Assembly: GCA_963712465.1 (NCBI GenBank)
Contig: CAVQHY010000006.1
Coordinates: forward strand, 806,001 to 870,000
DNA length: 64,000 bases
DNA from: CAVQHY01 sp963712465
GTDB lineage: Bacteria > Actinomycetota > Thermoleophilia > Gaiellales > Gaiellaceae
Reading direction: 5' to 3'
A program made the position numbers and the translations under genes. The notes under the pieces were generated by a model that saw only the letters and a program-made list of their open reading frames with translations, did no database searches and was not told the origin of the DNA. Below are positions 57,035-64,000 of the stretch, in pieces (the first letter of the stretch is position 1; each line of letters opens with the position of its first letter).

Positions 57035-57279
57035 GAGTCACCGTCCTCGTGAGGCCCAAGGCCGGGATACTCGACCCTCAGGGAGATGCGGTCGGGGGCT
57101 CGTTGCGCCACCTCGGCTTTGCGGTCGGCGAGGTGCACGTCGGCCGCGTGATCGACGTCGACCTCGACACGTCGGACGTGACCGAGGCGCGCGCCGCGGC
57201 CGAGCAGATGTGTGATCAGCTGCTCGCAAACTCGCTCGTCGAGAGCTACGAGATCGAGATCTCGGAGGCGTCCGCCTGA
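57031..57279 (+). CDS. purS: phosphoribosylformylglycinamidine synthase subunit PurS
   Basis: This 82-residue PurS has VTVLVRPKAGILDPQGDAVGGSLRHLGF, then VDLDTSDVTEARAAAEQMCDQLLANSLVESYEIEI. It links PurQ and PurL in the three-part FGAM synthase of Gram-positive and actinobacterial type. The GTG start overlaps the purC stop as GTGA. A GGAGG near its end serves purQ. purL is not next to it; an integrative element begins soon after purQ. Confidence 0.92.
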   Translation: MRVTVLVRPKAGILDPQGDAVGGSLRHLGFAVGEVHVGRVIDVDLDTSDVTEARAAAEQMCDQLLANSLVESYEIEISEASA

Positions 57280-57977
57280 GCGAGCTGCGCCCTCGCATCG
57301 CGGTGATTGTCTTCCCGGGCTCACAGGACGATCGGGACGCTGCCCTGGCGCTGGACGCGGTCGGTGCTGAGCCGGTGATGGTGTGGCACGCCGACGCGGA
57401 GCTGCCGGAAGTCGGAGCCGTCGTTCTCCCGGGCGGGTTCTCGTACGGCGACTATCTGCGCTGTGGCGCGATCGCCCGCTTCGCCCCGGTGATGCGCGCT
57501 GTGGAAGCGTTTGCCGCAGACGGCGGACCCGTGCTCGGGATCTGTAACGGCTTTCAGATCCTCTGTGAAGCGGGCCTGCTTCCGGGCGCCCTCGGGGCCA
57601 ACGGGTCGCTCTCCTTCGTGTGCGAGGACGTGGCCGTGAGGGTCGAGCGCGCCACCGCACCGTTCACGTCGAGCTGCGATCCAGGTCAGCGGCTCACGAT
57701 TCCGGTCAAGCACGGGGCCGGACGGTACGTCGCACCAGGTGACCTTCTCGAGGAGCTCGAGAGCGGCGACCAGATCGTTCTGCGTTACGAGGCAGGTGAG
57801 AACCCGAACGGCTCGGCGTCCGACATCGCAGCTGTCTGCAACATGGCCGGAAACGTCATGGGCTCGATGCCGCACCCCGAACACGCGGTGGATCCGCTCC
57901 TCGGCTCAGGCGACGGCGCACATATCCTCACGTCGCTTGCCGACGCAGCCCGGGCGCGTCTCTACGCCTCGGTCTAG
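57276..57977 (+). CDS. purQ: phosphoribosylformylglycinamidine synthase glutaminase PurQ (CTG start)
   Basis: This class I amidotransferase has VLPGGFSYGDYLRCGAIA, the nucleophile in LGICNGFQIL (Cys90), and MPHPEHAVDPLLG (His200, Glu202). It supplies ammonia to PurL. The best start is CTG 57276: GGAGG (57264-57268) is 7 bases upstream, it overlaps the purS stop as CTGA, and it restores the first beta strand (RPRIAVIVFPGS). The first ordinary start, GTG 57303, has no Shine-Dalgarno and cuts into that strand. 233 residues with CTG, 224 with GTG. Confidence 0.9.
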   Translation: MSELRPRIAVIVFPGSQDDRDAALALDAVGAEPVMVWHADAELPEVGAVVLPGGFSYGDYLRCGAIARFAPVMRAVEAFAADGGPVLGICNGFQILCEAGLLPGALGANGSLSFVCEDVAVRVERATAPFTSSCDPGQRLTIPVKHGAGRYVAPGDLLEELESGDQIVLRYEAGENPNGSASDIAAVCNMAGNVMGSMPHPEHAVDPLLGSGDGAHILTSLADAARARLYASV

Positions 57978-58258
57978 GCGCTCGCTTCGGCACCACCTCC
58001 CAACCCGAGTGCGGCCGCGAGGCCCGGGTGCTCGCCCAGGCTTGCCCGGAGTCGCTCGAGATCGCGACCGCGTAGGGTGACGGGCCCGCGTCGCCCGACA
58101 CCATCCGTCGTGTAGGCGAACCGCACCAGCCGCTCGCCCTTCTCGTCCTCGAGCAGCTGGACAATCGAGGCAAACCGCCGGTCGCCGGCCCGCTGTGGAA
58201 GCCGGAGCTCCTCCGTTACCGCCGCTCGACCCCAGGGCGTAGCAACCGTGCGTGCCAT
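57974..58258 (-). CDS. hypothetical protein, 94 residues
   Basis: The sequence VATPWGRAAVTEELRLPQRAG, then IVQLLEDEKGERLVRFAYTTDG and GPVTLRGRDLERLRASLGEHPGLAAAL, suggests a small beta-rich fold. There is no cysteine, signal or membrane segment. The ATG has TAGGGT 6 bases upstream (58270-58265), the leaderless layout. It ends four bases into purQ, convergent. I do not recognise the family. Composition matches the chromosome rather than the element to the right. Confidence 0.6.
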   Translation of the reverse strand: MARTVATPWGRAAVTEELRLPQRAGDRRFASIVQLLEDEKGERLVRFAYTTDGVGRRGPVTLRGRDLERLRASLGEHPGLAAALGLGGGAEASA

Positions 58259-58397
58259 CCATCGACCCTAGCGAGATTCGTCTCACGGATGGGACAGAGA
58301 ACGGTAACGACATTGCGCAGGCGGGAGGTCGAGAACGACGTCCACGACGGTCGCCCGGTTTGCGACTCAAGGTTGGGCGCTCAGAGTCCGCCGATCG

Positions 58398-58448
58398 TCA
58401 CACGTCGCCGCCCGGCTTGCGCTCGATCAGCTCGACTCGATATGAGTC
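58398..58448 (-). pseudogene. detached 3' end of a VOC/lactoylglutathione lyase-like gene
   Basis: Read on the minus strand these 17 codons give DSYRVELIERKPGGDV and a stop. The intact VOC gene at 60033-60437 ends DSYRVEIIERKPGRRNG; the two share 34 of 42 bases over the common part. Homology stops at 58448-58450, next to the promoter of the serine recombinase. This is what is left when an element inserts near the 3' end of such a gene and brings a replacement end. Confidence 0.65.
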
Positions 58449-58455
58449 TAGGTAG

Positions 58456-58484
58456 TTGTAAACATTGAATAGATGCACTAGGCT
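58456..58484 (+). promoter_or_regulatory. promoter TTGTAA-N17-TAGGCT of the recombinase
   Basis: TTGTAA (58456-58461), 17 bases, TAGGCT (58479-58484), then 6 bases to GTG 58491. The start site should be the GTG itself, so the mRNA is leaderless. It lies right at the presumed attachment site, as is common for serine integrases. Confidence 0.55.
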
Positions 58485-58490
58485 GTTCTT

Positions 58491-59981
58491 GTGACGAGAT
58501 CACTGGTTGTGGACGGGTATATCCGGGTGTCTCGGCGTGGTGGCCGTGAGGGTGAGTCTTTCATTGCTCCTGATGTGCAGCGGAAGAAGATCGCTGGTTG
58601 GGCGAAGTTGCATGACGTTCGGATCGTCGAGTGGTGGGAAGAGATCGATCAGTCGGGGGCGAAGCTCGCGCGGCCTATGTTCCAGGAGGCCCTCGCCCGT
58701 TGTGAGCGGAAAGAGACGGGCGGGATCGTGGTTGCCCGATTGGATCGCTTTGCCCGCTCAGCGGTGGATGCGCTTGAGTCGATCAAGCGCCTGAACGCGG
58801 CTGGCGCCCGGTTGGTGTCGGTTGAGGACAACTTTGATGGGTCGACGCCGATGGGGCGGTTCGCGATCGGGATTTTGACGTTGATCGCTGAGCTCGAGCT
58901 GGAGCGGATCAAGGAGAACTGGCAGATCGCGAATCGGGAGGCAGTAGGCCGAGGCGTTCATGTCTCGTCGCGGCCGCCGACGGGCTATCGGCGTGACGAG
59001 AAGGGGCGGCTCCATCGTGACGAGCCGGCCGCGTCGATCGTCGCCGAGGCGTTTCGAAAGCGGGCGACGGGTGCCTCTTGGGAGGAGCTGGCTCGTTTCC
59101 TCGAGCAGAATGAGGCGTACCCGCCGACGGGGAACAAGCACTGGTCGCGAGTCGGTGTTTCAGGCGTGCTCAAGAACCCCGTCTACCTGGGCCAGGCCCG
59201 AGGCGGAACCTTTGTCAACGAGGAGGCACATGAACCGATCGTTACCCGGGCGGAGTGGGACGCGGTCCAGCAAGGACGTACGGTGCTCACCCCGCGTGAT
59301 GACTCGGTTGCCTCGAAGGCGCTCCTCGGCGGCCTTGTCCGATGCGCCGGCTGCGGACACACGCTCAAGATCACCGGCACAACCAACCAAACAACCCGCG
59401 AGCGCGAGCCCTTCTACTACTGCGTCGGACGCTACGCCACTGGCCCGTGCACGGACCGGGCGAACGTCCGCGCAGACATCATCGACCACCACGTCGAAGA
59501 GCAGGTCCTCGACGCCCTGCATCGCGAAGGAGGGCCGCTCGCACAGGCCCTGGCCGCCCAAGGCGAGGTTGAAGAGGCGGTCCGGGCCGTTGCCGAGGCC
59601 GAGCACGAACTCGACCTCTTCATCGCAAACCCCAAACTGCTCACGCTTCTCGGCGAAGACAAATTCCTCGAGGGTGTCACCGTTCGCCAACGAGCACTCG
59701 ACGACGCCCGCGACCAGCTGACGCTGAAGAGCTCACAGGTCGCCCTGATCGACGAGCTCACAAGCGGCGACCTCGTCAACGCCTGGCCCACACTCACGAT
59801 CCAAGAGAAACGACAGGTTCTGCACGGCTTTCTCGACCGCGTCGTCGTCACCCGCGCCGACAAACGCGGACGCCACGCCAAACCAATCGCTGAGCGCGCC
59901 CAGATCGTCATGCGTGGCAACGTTCTCCTCGCGCCGATCCAAACCGAGAACGACCAGCGCTCAGAGCCAAGGCAAGACTAA
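58491..59981 (+). CDS. large serine recombinase
   Basis: This 496-residue protein has the resolvase catalytic domain (VDGYIRVSRRG with nucleophile Ser14, VARLDRFARSAVDALES, GRFAIGILTLIAELELERIKENW), a recombinase domain (SSRPPTGYRRDEKGRL to GVLKNPVYLGQARGG), a zinc ribbon (CAGCGHTLKITG...YYCVGRYATGPC) and a long helical C-terminus. This is the design of phage and island integrases that need no host factors. The first half of the gene is G-rich and the second half C-rich on this strand. GTG start, leaderless promoter. Confidence 0.93.
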   Translation: MTRSLVVDGYIRVSRRGGREGESFIAPDVQRKKIAGWAKLHDVRIVEWWEEIDQSGAKLARPMFQEALARCERKETGGIVVARLDRFARSAVDALESIKRLNAAGARLVSVEDNFDGSTPMGRFAIGILTLIAELELERIKENWQIANREAVGRGVHVSSRPPTGYRRDEKGRLHRDEPAASIVAEAFRKRATGASWEELARFLEQNEAYPPTGNKHWSRVGVSGVLKNPVYLGQARGGTFVNEEAHEPIVTRAEWDAVQQGRTVLTPRDDSVASKALLGGLVRCAGCGHTLKITGTTNQTTREREPFYYCVGRYATGPCTDRANVRADIIDHHVEEQVLDALHREGGPLAQALAAQGEVEEAVRAVAEAEHELDLFIANPKLLTLLGEDKFLEGVTVRQRALDDARDQLTLKSSQVALIDELTSGDLVNAWPTLTIQEKRQVLHGFLDRVVVTRADKRGRHAKPIAERAQIVMRGNVLLAPIQTENDQRSEPRQD

Positions 59982-60032
59982 CCCGGCGCGCCTCAGCGGC
60001 CAGGGTTAGGAGCCTGCCTGCCGTGTCTCGTT

Positions 60033-60437
60033 CTAGCCGTTGCGGCGGCCGGGCTTTCGCTCGATGATCTCGACGCGATACGAATCGGGATCTCTCACGA
60101 AACAGATGCGCGAGCCGCCCTCGGTCACCGTGTACGGCGGCCGCTCCGGCTCGATCCCCCGCTCCTTTAGCCGCTCGAGGGTTGCGTCCAAGTCCTCAAC
60201 CCCGATCGCGATATGCCCGTACGCGGTGCCCATCTCGTACGTGCGCCCGTCATGGTTGAGCGTCAACTCCAGCTCCTCGGCCTGCCCAGGCATACCAAAG
60301 AAGTAGTTCGTCGCCTCGAGCTCGCCGTCACGGACGATCGGAAGGTCACGCCGAAACTCAAAACCAAGCGCCTCATAGAACAAGCGGCTGCGCTCAGGAT
60401 CGACGATCCGATACATCGTGTGCAGATACGTAGCCAT
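60033..60437 (-). CDS. VOC-family lactoylglutathione lyase-like protein
   Basis: This 134-residue glyoxalase I-like protein has LHTMYRIVDPERSRLFYEALGFEF, ELELTLNHDGRTYEMGTAYGHIAIGVEDLDATLERL and GGSRICFVRDPDSYRVEIIERKPG. The metal ligands expected for glyoxalase I (first His, a Glu after LEL, a His in GHIAIGV, and the Glu in VEIIE) are all present. ATG start with TAGGCT 6 bases upstream (60449-60444), a host-like leaderless promoter. A second copy of its 3' end lies across the recombinase at 58398-58448, so it is probably the interrupted and repaired host gene. Confidence 0.85.
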   Translation of the reverse strand: MATYLHTMYRIVDPERSRLFYEALGFEFRRDLPIVRDGELEATNYFFGMPGQAEELELTLNHDGRTYEMGTAYGHIAIGVEDLDATLERLKERGIEPERPPYTVTEGGSRICFVRDPDSYRVEIIERKPGRRNG

Positions 60438-60527
60438 CTCAAGAGCCTACAGCGGGCCGAGAACGCACGCCCGAACAACTTACAAGACCGCCCGTCGAAA
60501 ACATCCGCTTACGGAGCCGCCAGGCGG

Positions 60528-60728
60528 TTAGCTGGTCGCGGCTGGGCGCCGTCCTCGCCGAGCGACTCGTCGTCCTTTGCGCCCGAACTCTTCGCCTTCG
60601 GCGTCTGTGACGTCTAGCTCGATCGAGCCTTTGCGCGCATCGGTGAATGTGATCCTTACGGTCGCGCCTTTCCCGTCGGCGATCTCCTCGCCAGAGAGAT
60701 CAGAAACCCGAACTGTCTTCTTCGCCAT
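60528..60728 (-). CDS. small basic-tailed protein, possibly Lsr2-like N-terminal fold
   Basis: This 66-residue protein starts AKKTVRVSDLSGEEIADGKG, has a beta hairpin-like TVRITFTDARKGSIELDVTDAEGEEF and a strongly basic tail GRKGRRVARRGRRPA. The strand pattern and basic tail recall the dimerisation part of Lsr2 plus a minor-groove AT-hook-like segment (GRR). The match is by eye only. GGGGAG lies 6 bases before the ATG. It may bind nucleic acid for the element. Confidence 0.55.
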   Translation of the reverse strand: MAKKTVRVSDLSGEEIADGKGATVRITFTDARKGSIELDVTDAEGEEFGRKGRRVARRGRRPAATS

Positions 60729-61135
60729 ACTGGCTCCCCTTTCCCGTGCTGATTGCTAGGCGCCGGAAGAGTAGCCGGTTTGGACGACGGTACGTAACTC
60801 GAACAGAACCTGACGGTAAATGAAATAGAACGGCGGCCGCACACGACAATTTGCCGCTGCACGGTCGCCGCTCTCGTTACCGACTGAGCCTAGGCGGCGG
60901 CGAACTCCATTGACGTATCCGTTACGTTCGTGCGGTCAGGCTGATCGGTGGCTGCGCCGTCATCTCTCACCGGTACCCAGATCACGTGTGGGTGGCGTTG
61001 GCTGAGGACGGCGAGCCAGGCGCGCATGAGGCCGTCGCGCGCCTGCGTGGGGAGGCGGGTATCAGAGGCGCTCGGCTGCACTGTGTGGTTGCGTTCCGAG
61101 TCGCGTGTCGGCGACGGTGCGTTCGAGTGGCGTTT
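60729..61135. other. gene-poor stretch in the element
   Basis: Apart from the uncertain 63-codon frame at 60890-61081, this 407-bp stretch shows no gene. The part 60780-60860 is AT-richer than its surroundings (aaatgaaatagaac) and could hold a promoter or replication site. I found no repeat array. Confidence 0.4.
60890..61081 (-). CDS. uncertain small ORF downstream of the primase
   Basis: The 63-codon frame begins with GTG 61081 (or ATG 61027) and holds RDGLMRAWLAVLSQRHPHVIWVPVRDDG, a plausible amphipathic helix followed by a strand. It is on the same strand as the primase gene and 54 bases after it. No Shine-Dalgarno is visible. The composed look of the central segment is the only support. 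Confidence 0.35.
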   Translation of the reverse strand: MQPSASDTRLPTQARDGLMRAWLAVLSQRHPHVIWVPVRDDGAATDQPDRTNVTDTSMEFAAA

Positions 61136-63211
61136 TCACTCGCCATGGGCGGTCTCCGCGTCGGTCAGCGCGATGCCGCGATAGACGCGGAGACCGCCGC
61201 TCTTTTCGCGCGGATGGCCTCGCCGAGTTAGGTCGCGACCGAGCGCGCGGGCGTCGAGCGGCGTTTCGTCTTCCTCGGCGCAGAAGCGCTCGTACGCTTC
61301 GCGTACCCGGCTCGTTTCCGTCTTTGACATCGTGCCGAGCTCACAGCGCTCTTCAAGAAAGCGTCCGACGGTGTCTTCCTCGCTGCGGTAGTCGGCGGTC
61401 GCCTTGAGGACGGTGCTGGATTCGCCTAACCCGTTCGTTTGCCAGTCCAGGCAGCCGCGCACGGCCCAGGCGAGGATGCCGGGGAGTTCTTGGTGGAGCT
61501 TCGCCGCGAGTTGGTGGTCTTCGCGGCCTTGGAAGCTGACGGTGAAGGGGATGAGGCGGATGCGGCGCCAAGCGGCAGTATCGTCGCCGTCGATCCGCGG
61601 TTTGTGGTTGGTGAGGATCCAGATCTTGAAGCCGGGGACGAACTCGAAGAAGTCCTGATATAGGAAGCGGGCAGCGACACGGTCGCCACCTGTCAGCATC
61701 TTGAGCAGGGCGAGGTCGAGGGATCGTCGGCGGTTCGATTCGGCGGCAACAACGAGCCGGGCTCGATGCAAGCGAGCGATGTCGCTTCGGGGCGAGCGGT
61801 CCTCTTTGAGCGAGCTGAAGCTGGAGAACGGTGTCGTGCGTGCGTGGTCGCCGGCGAGCTGCCCGAGGATCTGCATAAGCGTGCTCTTCCCATTGGAGCC
61901 GCCGCCGCAGGCGACGAAAATGACCTGTTCGCTTGTGTCGCCGGTTAGGCTGTATCCCACCGCGCGCTGCAGAAATCCGATCGTGTCGGGGTCGCCCTCG
62001 AACACCTCGTCGAGGAACCGCCAGCGCGGGCAAGTCGCCGCCGGGTCGAATGGGATCTCCGTCCCGAGCGTAAGCAGCTCATCGGGGTCGGGTTGGTGAA
62101 GCTCGCCGCTGCGAAGGTCAAGCGTGCCGTTGGCGCAGCAGAGAAGCCACGGGTCAGCGTCGAGCTCCTCGGCACGCAGTGCGACAGCCTCCTCGCTTCC
62201 GGCGAGTCTGACCATCGCTTCGAGCTGGTTGCGGCTCTGAGAACGAAGCGCGTGCTTGGCAAGCCCGCTACCTGCCTCTCCCCCAAGGCGGGCTGCCTGG
62301 CTGAGGAGTTCGTCGGTGAGCTGCTTTGCGAGGCGTATCACCTGGCCCTTCTCATCGCGCCGCCAGCGGCCACCGTCCCAGACGAACCAGGTGCCCGTAC
62401 GTACGACGTGGCGCAGCTCGTGCCCATGTGCGGCGACGAGCCGCCGGGCGTTGCCTAGGTCGCTGAGGCGAATGTCGGGGTCGTCGAGATCAAGCGGCCC
62501 CACACCAGCGCACGCGAACAAATCATCCAGAGCGTTTCCCTCGGCCAGGAAGTCATCAACCCCGACCTTGCCTCCCTCACGGCCTGCGGGAAGGCGCAGC
62601 ACGCGCACCCGCGCATCCCGCGACTCGAGAAACAGGTGCAGACGCCGGAGCGCCCAGCGCACCTCACGCTTCTCGGTCACATCGGAGTCAAACGCGAGGT
62701 AGACGGTGCGACCGTTGAGGGCGATCGCCTCCCAGTCGCCCAGCGCCATCTTGCCGGCCATGAGGTTCGTTCCTCGCCAGTTCCAGACACCCAAGACGCC
62801 GATCGCGTCGACGCCCGCGGAGAGTGCGGCATCGACCTTGCGGGCGCCCTCGGTCACAAGCAGCTGCCGCGACGGATCACCGAGATTGGATCTCACGCGC
62901 GGGGGAACATCGAGGCGCATTCGCACCCCGGCCGGAGTCTCGTACCTGATCGCCTTGCCCTTCGTCGTCAGGCGCGGCTTGTCGGGCCGCGCCTGGCAGA
63001 AGGCGAGCGTCCCCTCGACGGTGTGGATCGGGATGACAAGCGCAGGTACTCGACACTGCCAGCGCTCGAACCCAAGCTCGCCCAGCTCGCCCGCCTTCGT
63101 GGCCGAGCGATAACCCCGTTCGACGGCTACCTCGGAGTCGATCGCGGAGGCTACAAGCAGCTGCGCATGATGCTCGAGCAGGTCGGATCCGTAGCCGCTC
63201 AAAGCTCCCAC
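61136..63211 (-). CDS. P4/D5-type primase-helicase with Toprim-like N-terminal domain
   Basis: This 691-residue protein has an N-terminal Toprim-like region (DUF3854 type: VTEGARKVDAALSAGVDAIGVLGVWNWRG, VYLAFDSDVTEKREV). A D5_N domain and a superfamily 3 helicase follow, with Walker A CGGGSNGKST (about 436-445), a Walker B-like RLVVAAES, and the sensor region WILTNHKPRIDGDDTAAWRRIRLIPF. A winged-helix end is likely. Such proteins replicate satellite phages, plasmids and integrative elements. GTG 63211 overlaps the HTH gene by 13 bases. Confidence 0.9.
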   Translation of the reverse strand: MGALSGYGSDLLEHHAQLLVASAIDSEVAVERGYRSATKAGELGELGFERWQCRVPALVIPIHTVEGTLAFCQARPDKPRLTTKGKAIRYETPAGVRMRLDVPPRVRSNLGDPSRQLLVTEGARKVDAALSAGVDAIGVLGVWNWRGTNLMAGKMALGDWEAIALNGRTVYLAFDSDVTEKREVRWALRRLHLFLESRDARVRVLRLPAGREGGKVGVDDFLAEGNALDDLFACAGVGPLDLDDPDIRLSDLGNARRLVAAHGHELRHVVRTGTWFVWDGGRWRRDEKGQVIRLAKQLTDELLSQAARLGGEAGSGLAKHALRSQSRNQLEAMVRLAGSEEAVALRAEELDADPWLLCCANGTLDLRSGELHQPDPDELLTLGTEIPFDPAATCPRWRFLDEVFEGDPDTIGFLQRAVGYSLTGDTSEQVIFVACGGGSNGKSTLMQILGQLAGDHARTTPFSSFSSLKEDRSPRSDIARLHRARLVVAAESNRRRSLDLALLKMLTGGDRVAARFLYQDFFEFVPGFKIWILTNHKPRIDGDDTAAWRRIRLIPFTVSFQGREDHQLAAKLHQELPGILAWAVRGCLDWQTNGLGESSTVLKATADYRSEEDTVGRFLEERCELGTMSKTETSRVREAYERFCAEEDETPLDARALGRDLTRRGHPREKSGGLRVYRGIALTDAETAHGE

Positions 63212-63402
63212 TTTCCCCGGCTCGGCGCGAACAGCAGCTCGATGTCCTCGGGGCGAAAGCGGTAGTCGCCCCGATGCCCGATCCGAACCGCGGGTAGCTG
63301 CCCTTCACGGACAAGCTGGGCGACCCGGGCGCGCGAGATACGCAAGAACGATGCGACCTCGCGGCTGGTTAAGAGACGTGGAGGATACGTGTTCACGCTC
63401 AT
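63199..63402 (-). CDS. excisionase/MerR-type helix-turn-helix protein
   Basis: This 67-residue protein has the HTH_17 pattern LLTSREVASFLRISRARVAQLVREGQLPAVRIGHRGDYRFRPEDIELLF, as in excisionases and plasmid regulators. It overlaps the primase start and is probably co-translated. It may set the direction of the recombinase or act as element repressor. It is divergent from the Cys-rich HTH gene with only 44-53 bases between. Confidence 0.85.
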   Translation of the reverse strand: MSVNTYPPRLLTSREVASFLRISRARVAQLVREGQLPAVRIGHRGDYRFRPEDIELLFAPSRGKWEL

Positions 63403-63442
63403 GGTGCTGTCGCATATCGGAGCGTGATTGAAGAGAAACGGT

Positions 63443-63448
63443 TACAAT
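63443..63448 (+). promoter_or_regulatory. -10 hexamer TACAAT for the last gene
   Basis: TACAAT is 7 bases before ATG 63456, which supports that ATG over the ATG at 63447 that overlaps the hexamer. Confidence 0.45.
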
Positions 63449-63455
63449 GGTGCAA

Positions 63456-63998
63456 ATGAGAAGAACCGGCTCAAAACGGGCATCTCACTCCTGGGCGCTC
63501 AAGATCGAGCAGTCTGATTCGCGGCTGAAGACCCAAGGCTCGAAGCTGGGCCTCGAGTACGCACGCGAGCTGGCTCAAGACGACCTCGACCGCTCGCGCG
63601 GTGCTCTCTCCCAACGCTACGGCGAGCCGCTACCCGAGCGCCTCACGCCCGCTGAGCTTGCCGAGCGCGACCGGACATCCCCAGTCATAGTCAGGCGACT
63701 GATCAAGAAGGCACGCCTCGAACTCTTCGGCGACGTCGGCCCCCGACAGATCCACAACAAGCTCAAACGCGAGCGGGAGATCCAACGCAGACGACAGGCC
63801 CTTACCGCCTACGAGAGAGCGGGCCACAGGATCGACCAGCTTGCCGAGGACCTCGCTCCGCTGGTACGCCTCTGCACGTGCGGCTGCCTGCGAGCTCTTC
63901 CGACCAGCGCACGCAGCAACCGCAAGTACTACGACAAGACCAATTGCAAAATGCGCCTAAATCGAGGCGGCGGCGAGGCGAGAGCTTCCGCCAAATAA
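63456..63998 (+). CDS. hypothetical element protein with HTH and C-terminal Cys motif
   Basis: This ~180-residue basic protein has a middle segment ERLTPAELAERDRTSPVIVRRLIKKARLELFG that looks like a helix-turn-helix, a helical stretch (KLKREREIQRRRQALTAYERAGHRIDQL) and a C-terminus CTCGCLRALPTSARSNRKYYDKTNCKMRLNR. The Cys-x-Cys-x2-Leu and later KTNC layout resembles small zinc-binding ends of element-encoded actinobacterial proteins. I cannot name the family. The frame may start at 63447, but TACAAT spacing favours 63456. The TAA stop overlaps an ATG at the window end. Confidence 0.65.
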   Translation: MRRTGSKRASHSWALKIEQSDSRLKTQGSKLGLEYARELAQDDLDRSRGALSQRYGEPLPERLTPAELAERDRTSPVIVRRLIKKARLELFGDVGPRQIHNKLKREREIQRRRQALTAYERAGHRIDQLAEDLAPLVRLCTCGCLRALPTSARSNRKYYDKTNCKMRLNRGGGEARASAK

Positions 63999-64000
63999 TG

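Larger units (their letters stand above)
58449..64000. mobile_element. integrative element (serine recombinase type), right end outside the window
   Basis: The left end is placed where homology to the VOC gene breaks off. It carries a large serine recombinase at the edge, then a VOC gene, a small basic protein, a P4-like primase-helicase, an excisionase-like HTH and a Cys-rich HTH protein. No structural phage, conjugation or resistance gene is seen up to the window end. It could be a satellite-like or plasmid-like island. Alternatively the unit with the recombinase is short (58449 to about 60085) and the primase genes belong to a second element. Confidence 0.55.

Noticed and set aside
60890..61081. 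A firm call of this small frame as a gene
   Set aside because: It has no ribosome site and no recognised family. It is kept only as a low-confidence entry.
1..64000. CRISPR arrays, rRNA and tRNA genes
   Set aside because: No regularly spaced direct repeats, no conserved rRNA strings and no tRNA cloverleaf with a GGTTCGA-type arm were noticed on either strand by eye.

Overview
The window is 64 kb of very GC-rich DNA with dense, mostly co-directional gene blocks, GTG/TTG starts and many apparently leaderless genes (a TANNNT hexamer 6-7 bases before a GTG/ATG start, with no Shine-Dalgarno). Gene content (purS-type purine operon, MgsABC/GlnT-type glutamine operon, serine integrase, no outer-membrane genes) points to an Actinomycetota chromosome, perhaps class Thermoleophilia; the class is an inference. 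The broken frames in two genes could be assembly errors, as in a metagenome contig, or real mutations. No rRNA, tRNA or CRISPR array was seen.

Layout. 1-2.8 kb: end of an aminotransferase, a small coiled-coil protein, a glycosyltransferase preceded by a possible 23-codon leader ORF, a palindromic element, secG. 2.8-7.2 kb: minus-strand set tldD-pmbA-BNR repeat protein-MoaD/ThiS carrier. 7.2-14.3 kb: CoA-transferase A/B, a membrane Fe-S (HdrD-like) oxidoreductase, a nitrilase, a DUF1989 protein divergent from a GcvT-like protein and a DsrE-like protein, and a nitroreductase. 14.4-19.6 kb: sulfate/thiosulfate ABC importer with two tandem binding proteins and an Rrf2 regulator. 19.7-28.1 kb: polyamine block (PotABCD, class III aminotransferase, aldehyde dehydrogenase, FAD amine oxidase). 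28.3-34.2 kb: dimethylglycine/sarcosine dehydrogenase-like FAD-GcvT fusion, choline-kinase-like protein, Nudix, EamA transporter, HAD phosphatase and glycerophosphodiester phosphodiesterase. 34.2-39.9 kb: second PotABCD-like importer, with a frameshifted binding protein, divergent from glpD. 40-45 kb: DEAD-box helicase, VOC protein, formylglycine-generating enzyme, MFS exporter, ureohydrolase. 45-50.2 kb: glutamine synthetase plus the three parts of an MgsABC/GlxBCD-type amidotransferase/glutamate synthase and an unrecognised 151-residue protein, with a 17-bp palindrome over the presumed promoter. 50.3-52.9 kb: TolB-like protein, a secreted unknown, an AAC(6')-like acetyltransferase. 52.9-58 kb: purD-E-B-C-S-Q. 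58.4-64 kb: an integrative element carrying a serine recombinase, a P4-like primase-helicase, an excisionase-like HTH protein and a Cys-rich HTH protein; it runs off the right edge.

How it fits together: much of the content serves uptake and breakdown of nitrogen compounds, amines and one-carbon units (polyamines, methylated glycines, nitriles, amidated amines, ureohydrolase substrates), with sulfate uptake and purine synthesis beside it. The most unusual items are: the glutamine-type operon with its unknown protein and a 14-bp hairpin that puts the ribosome site and start codon of its second subunit in the loop; two genes whose best start is CTG; purD with two compensating frameshifts; divergent leaderless genes whose -10 hexamers overlap; and a serine recombinase that interrupts a VOC gene and changes GC skew midway.
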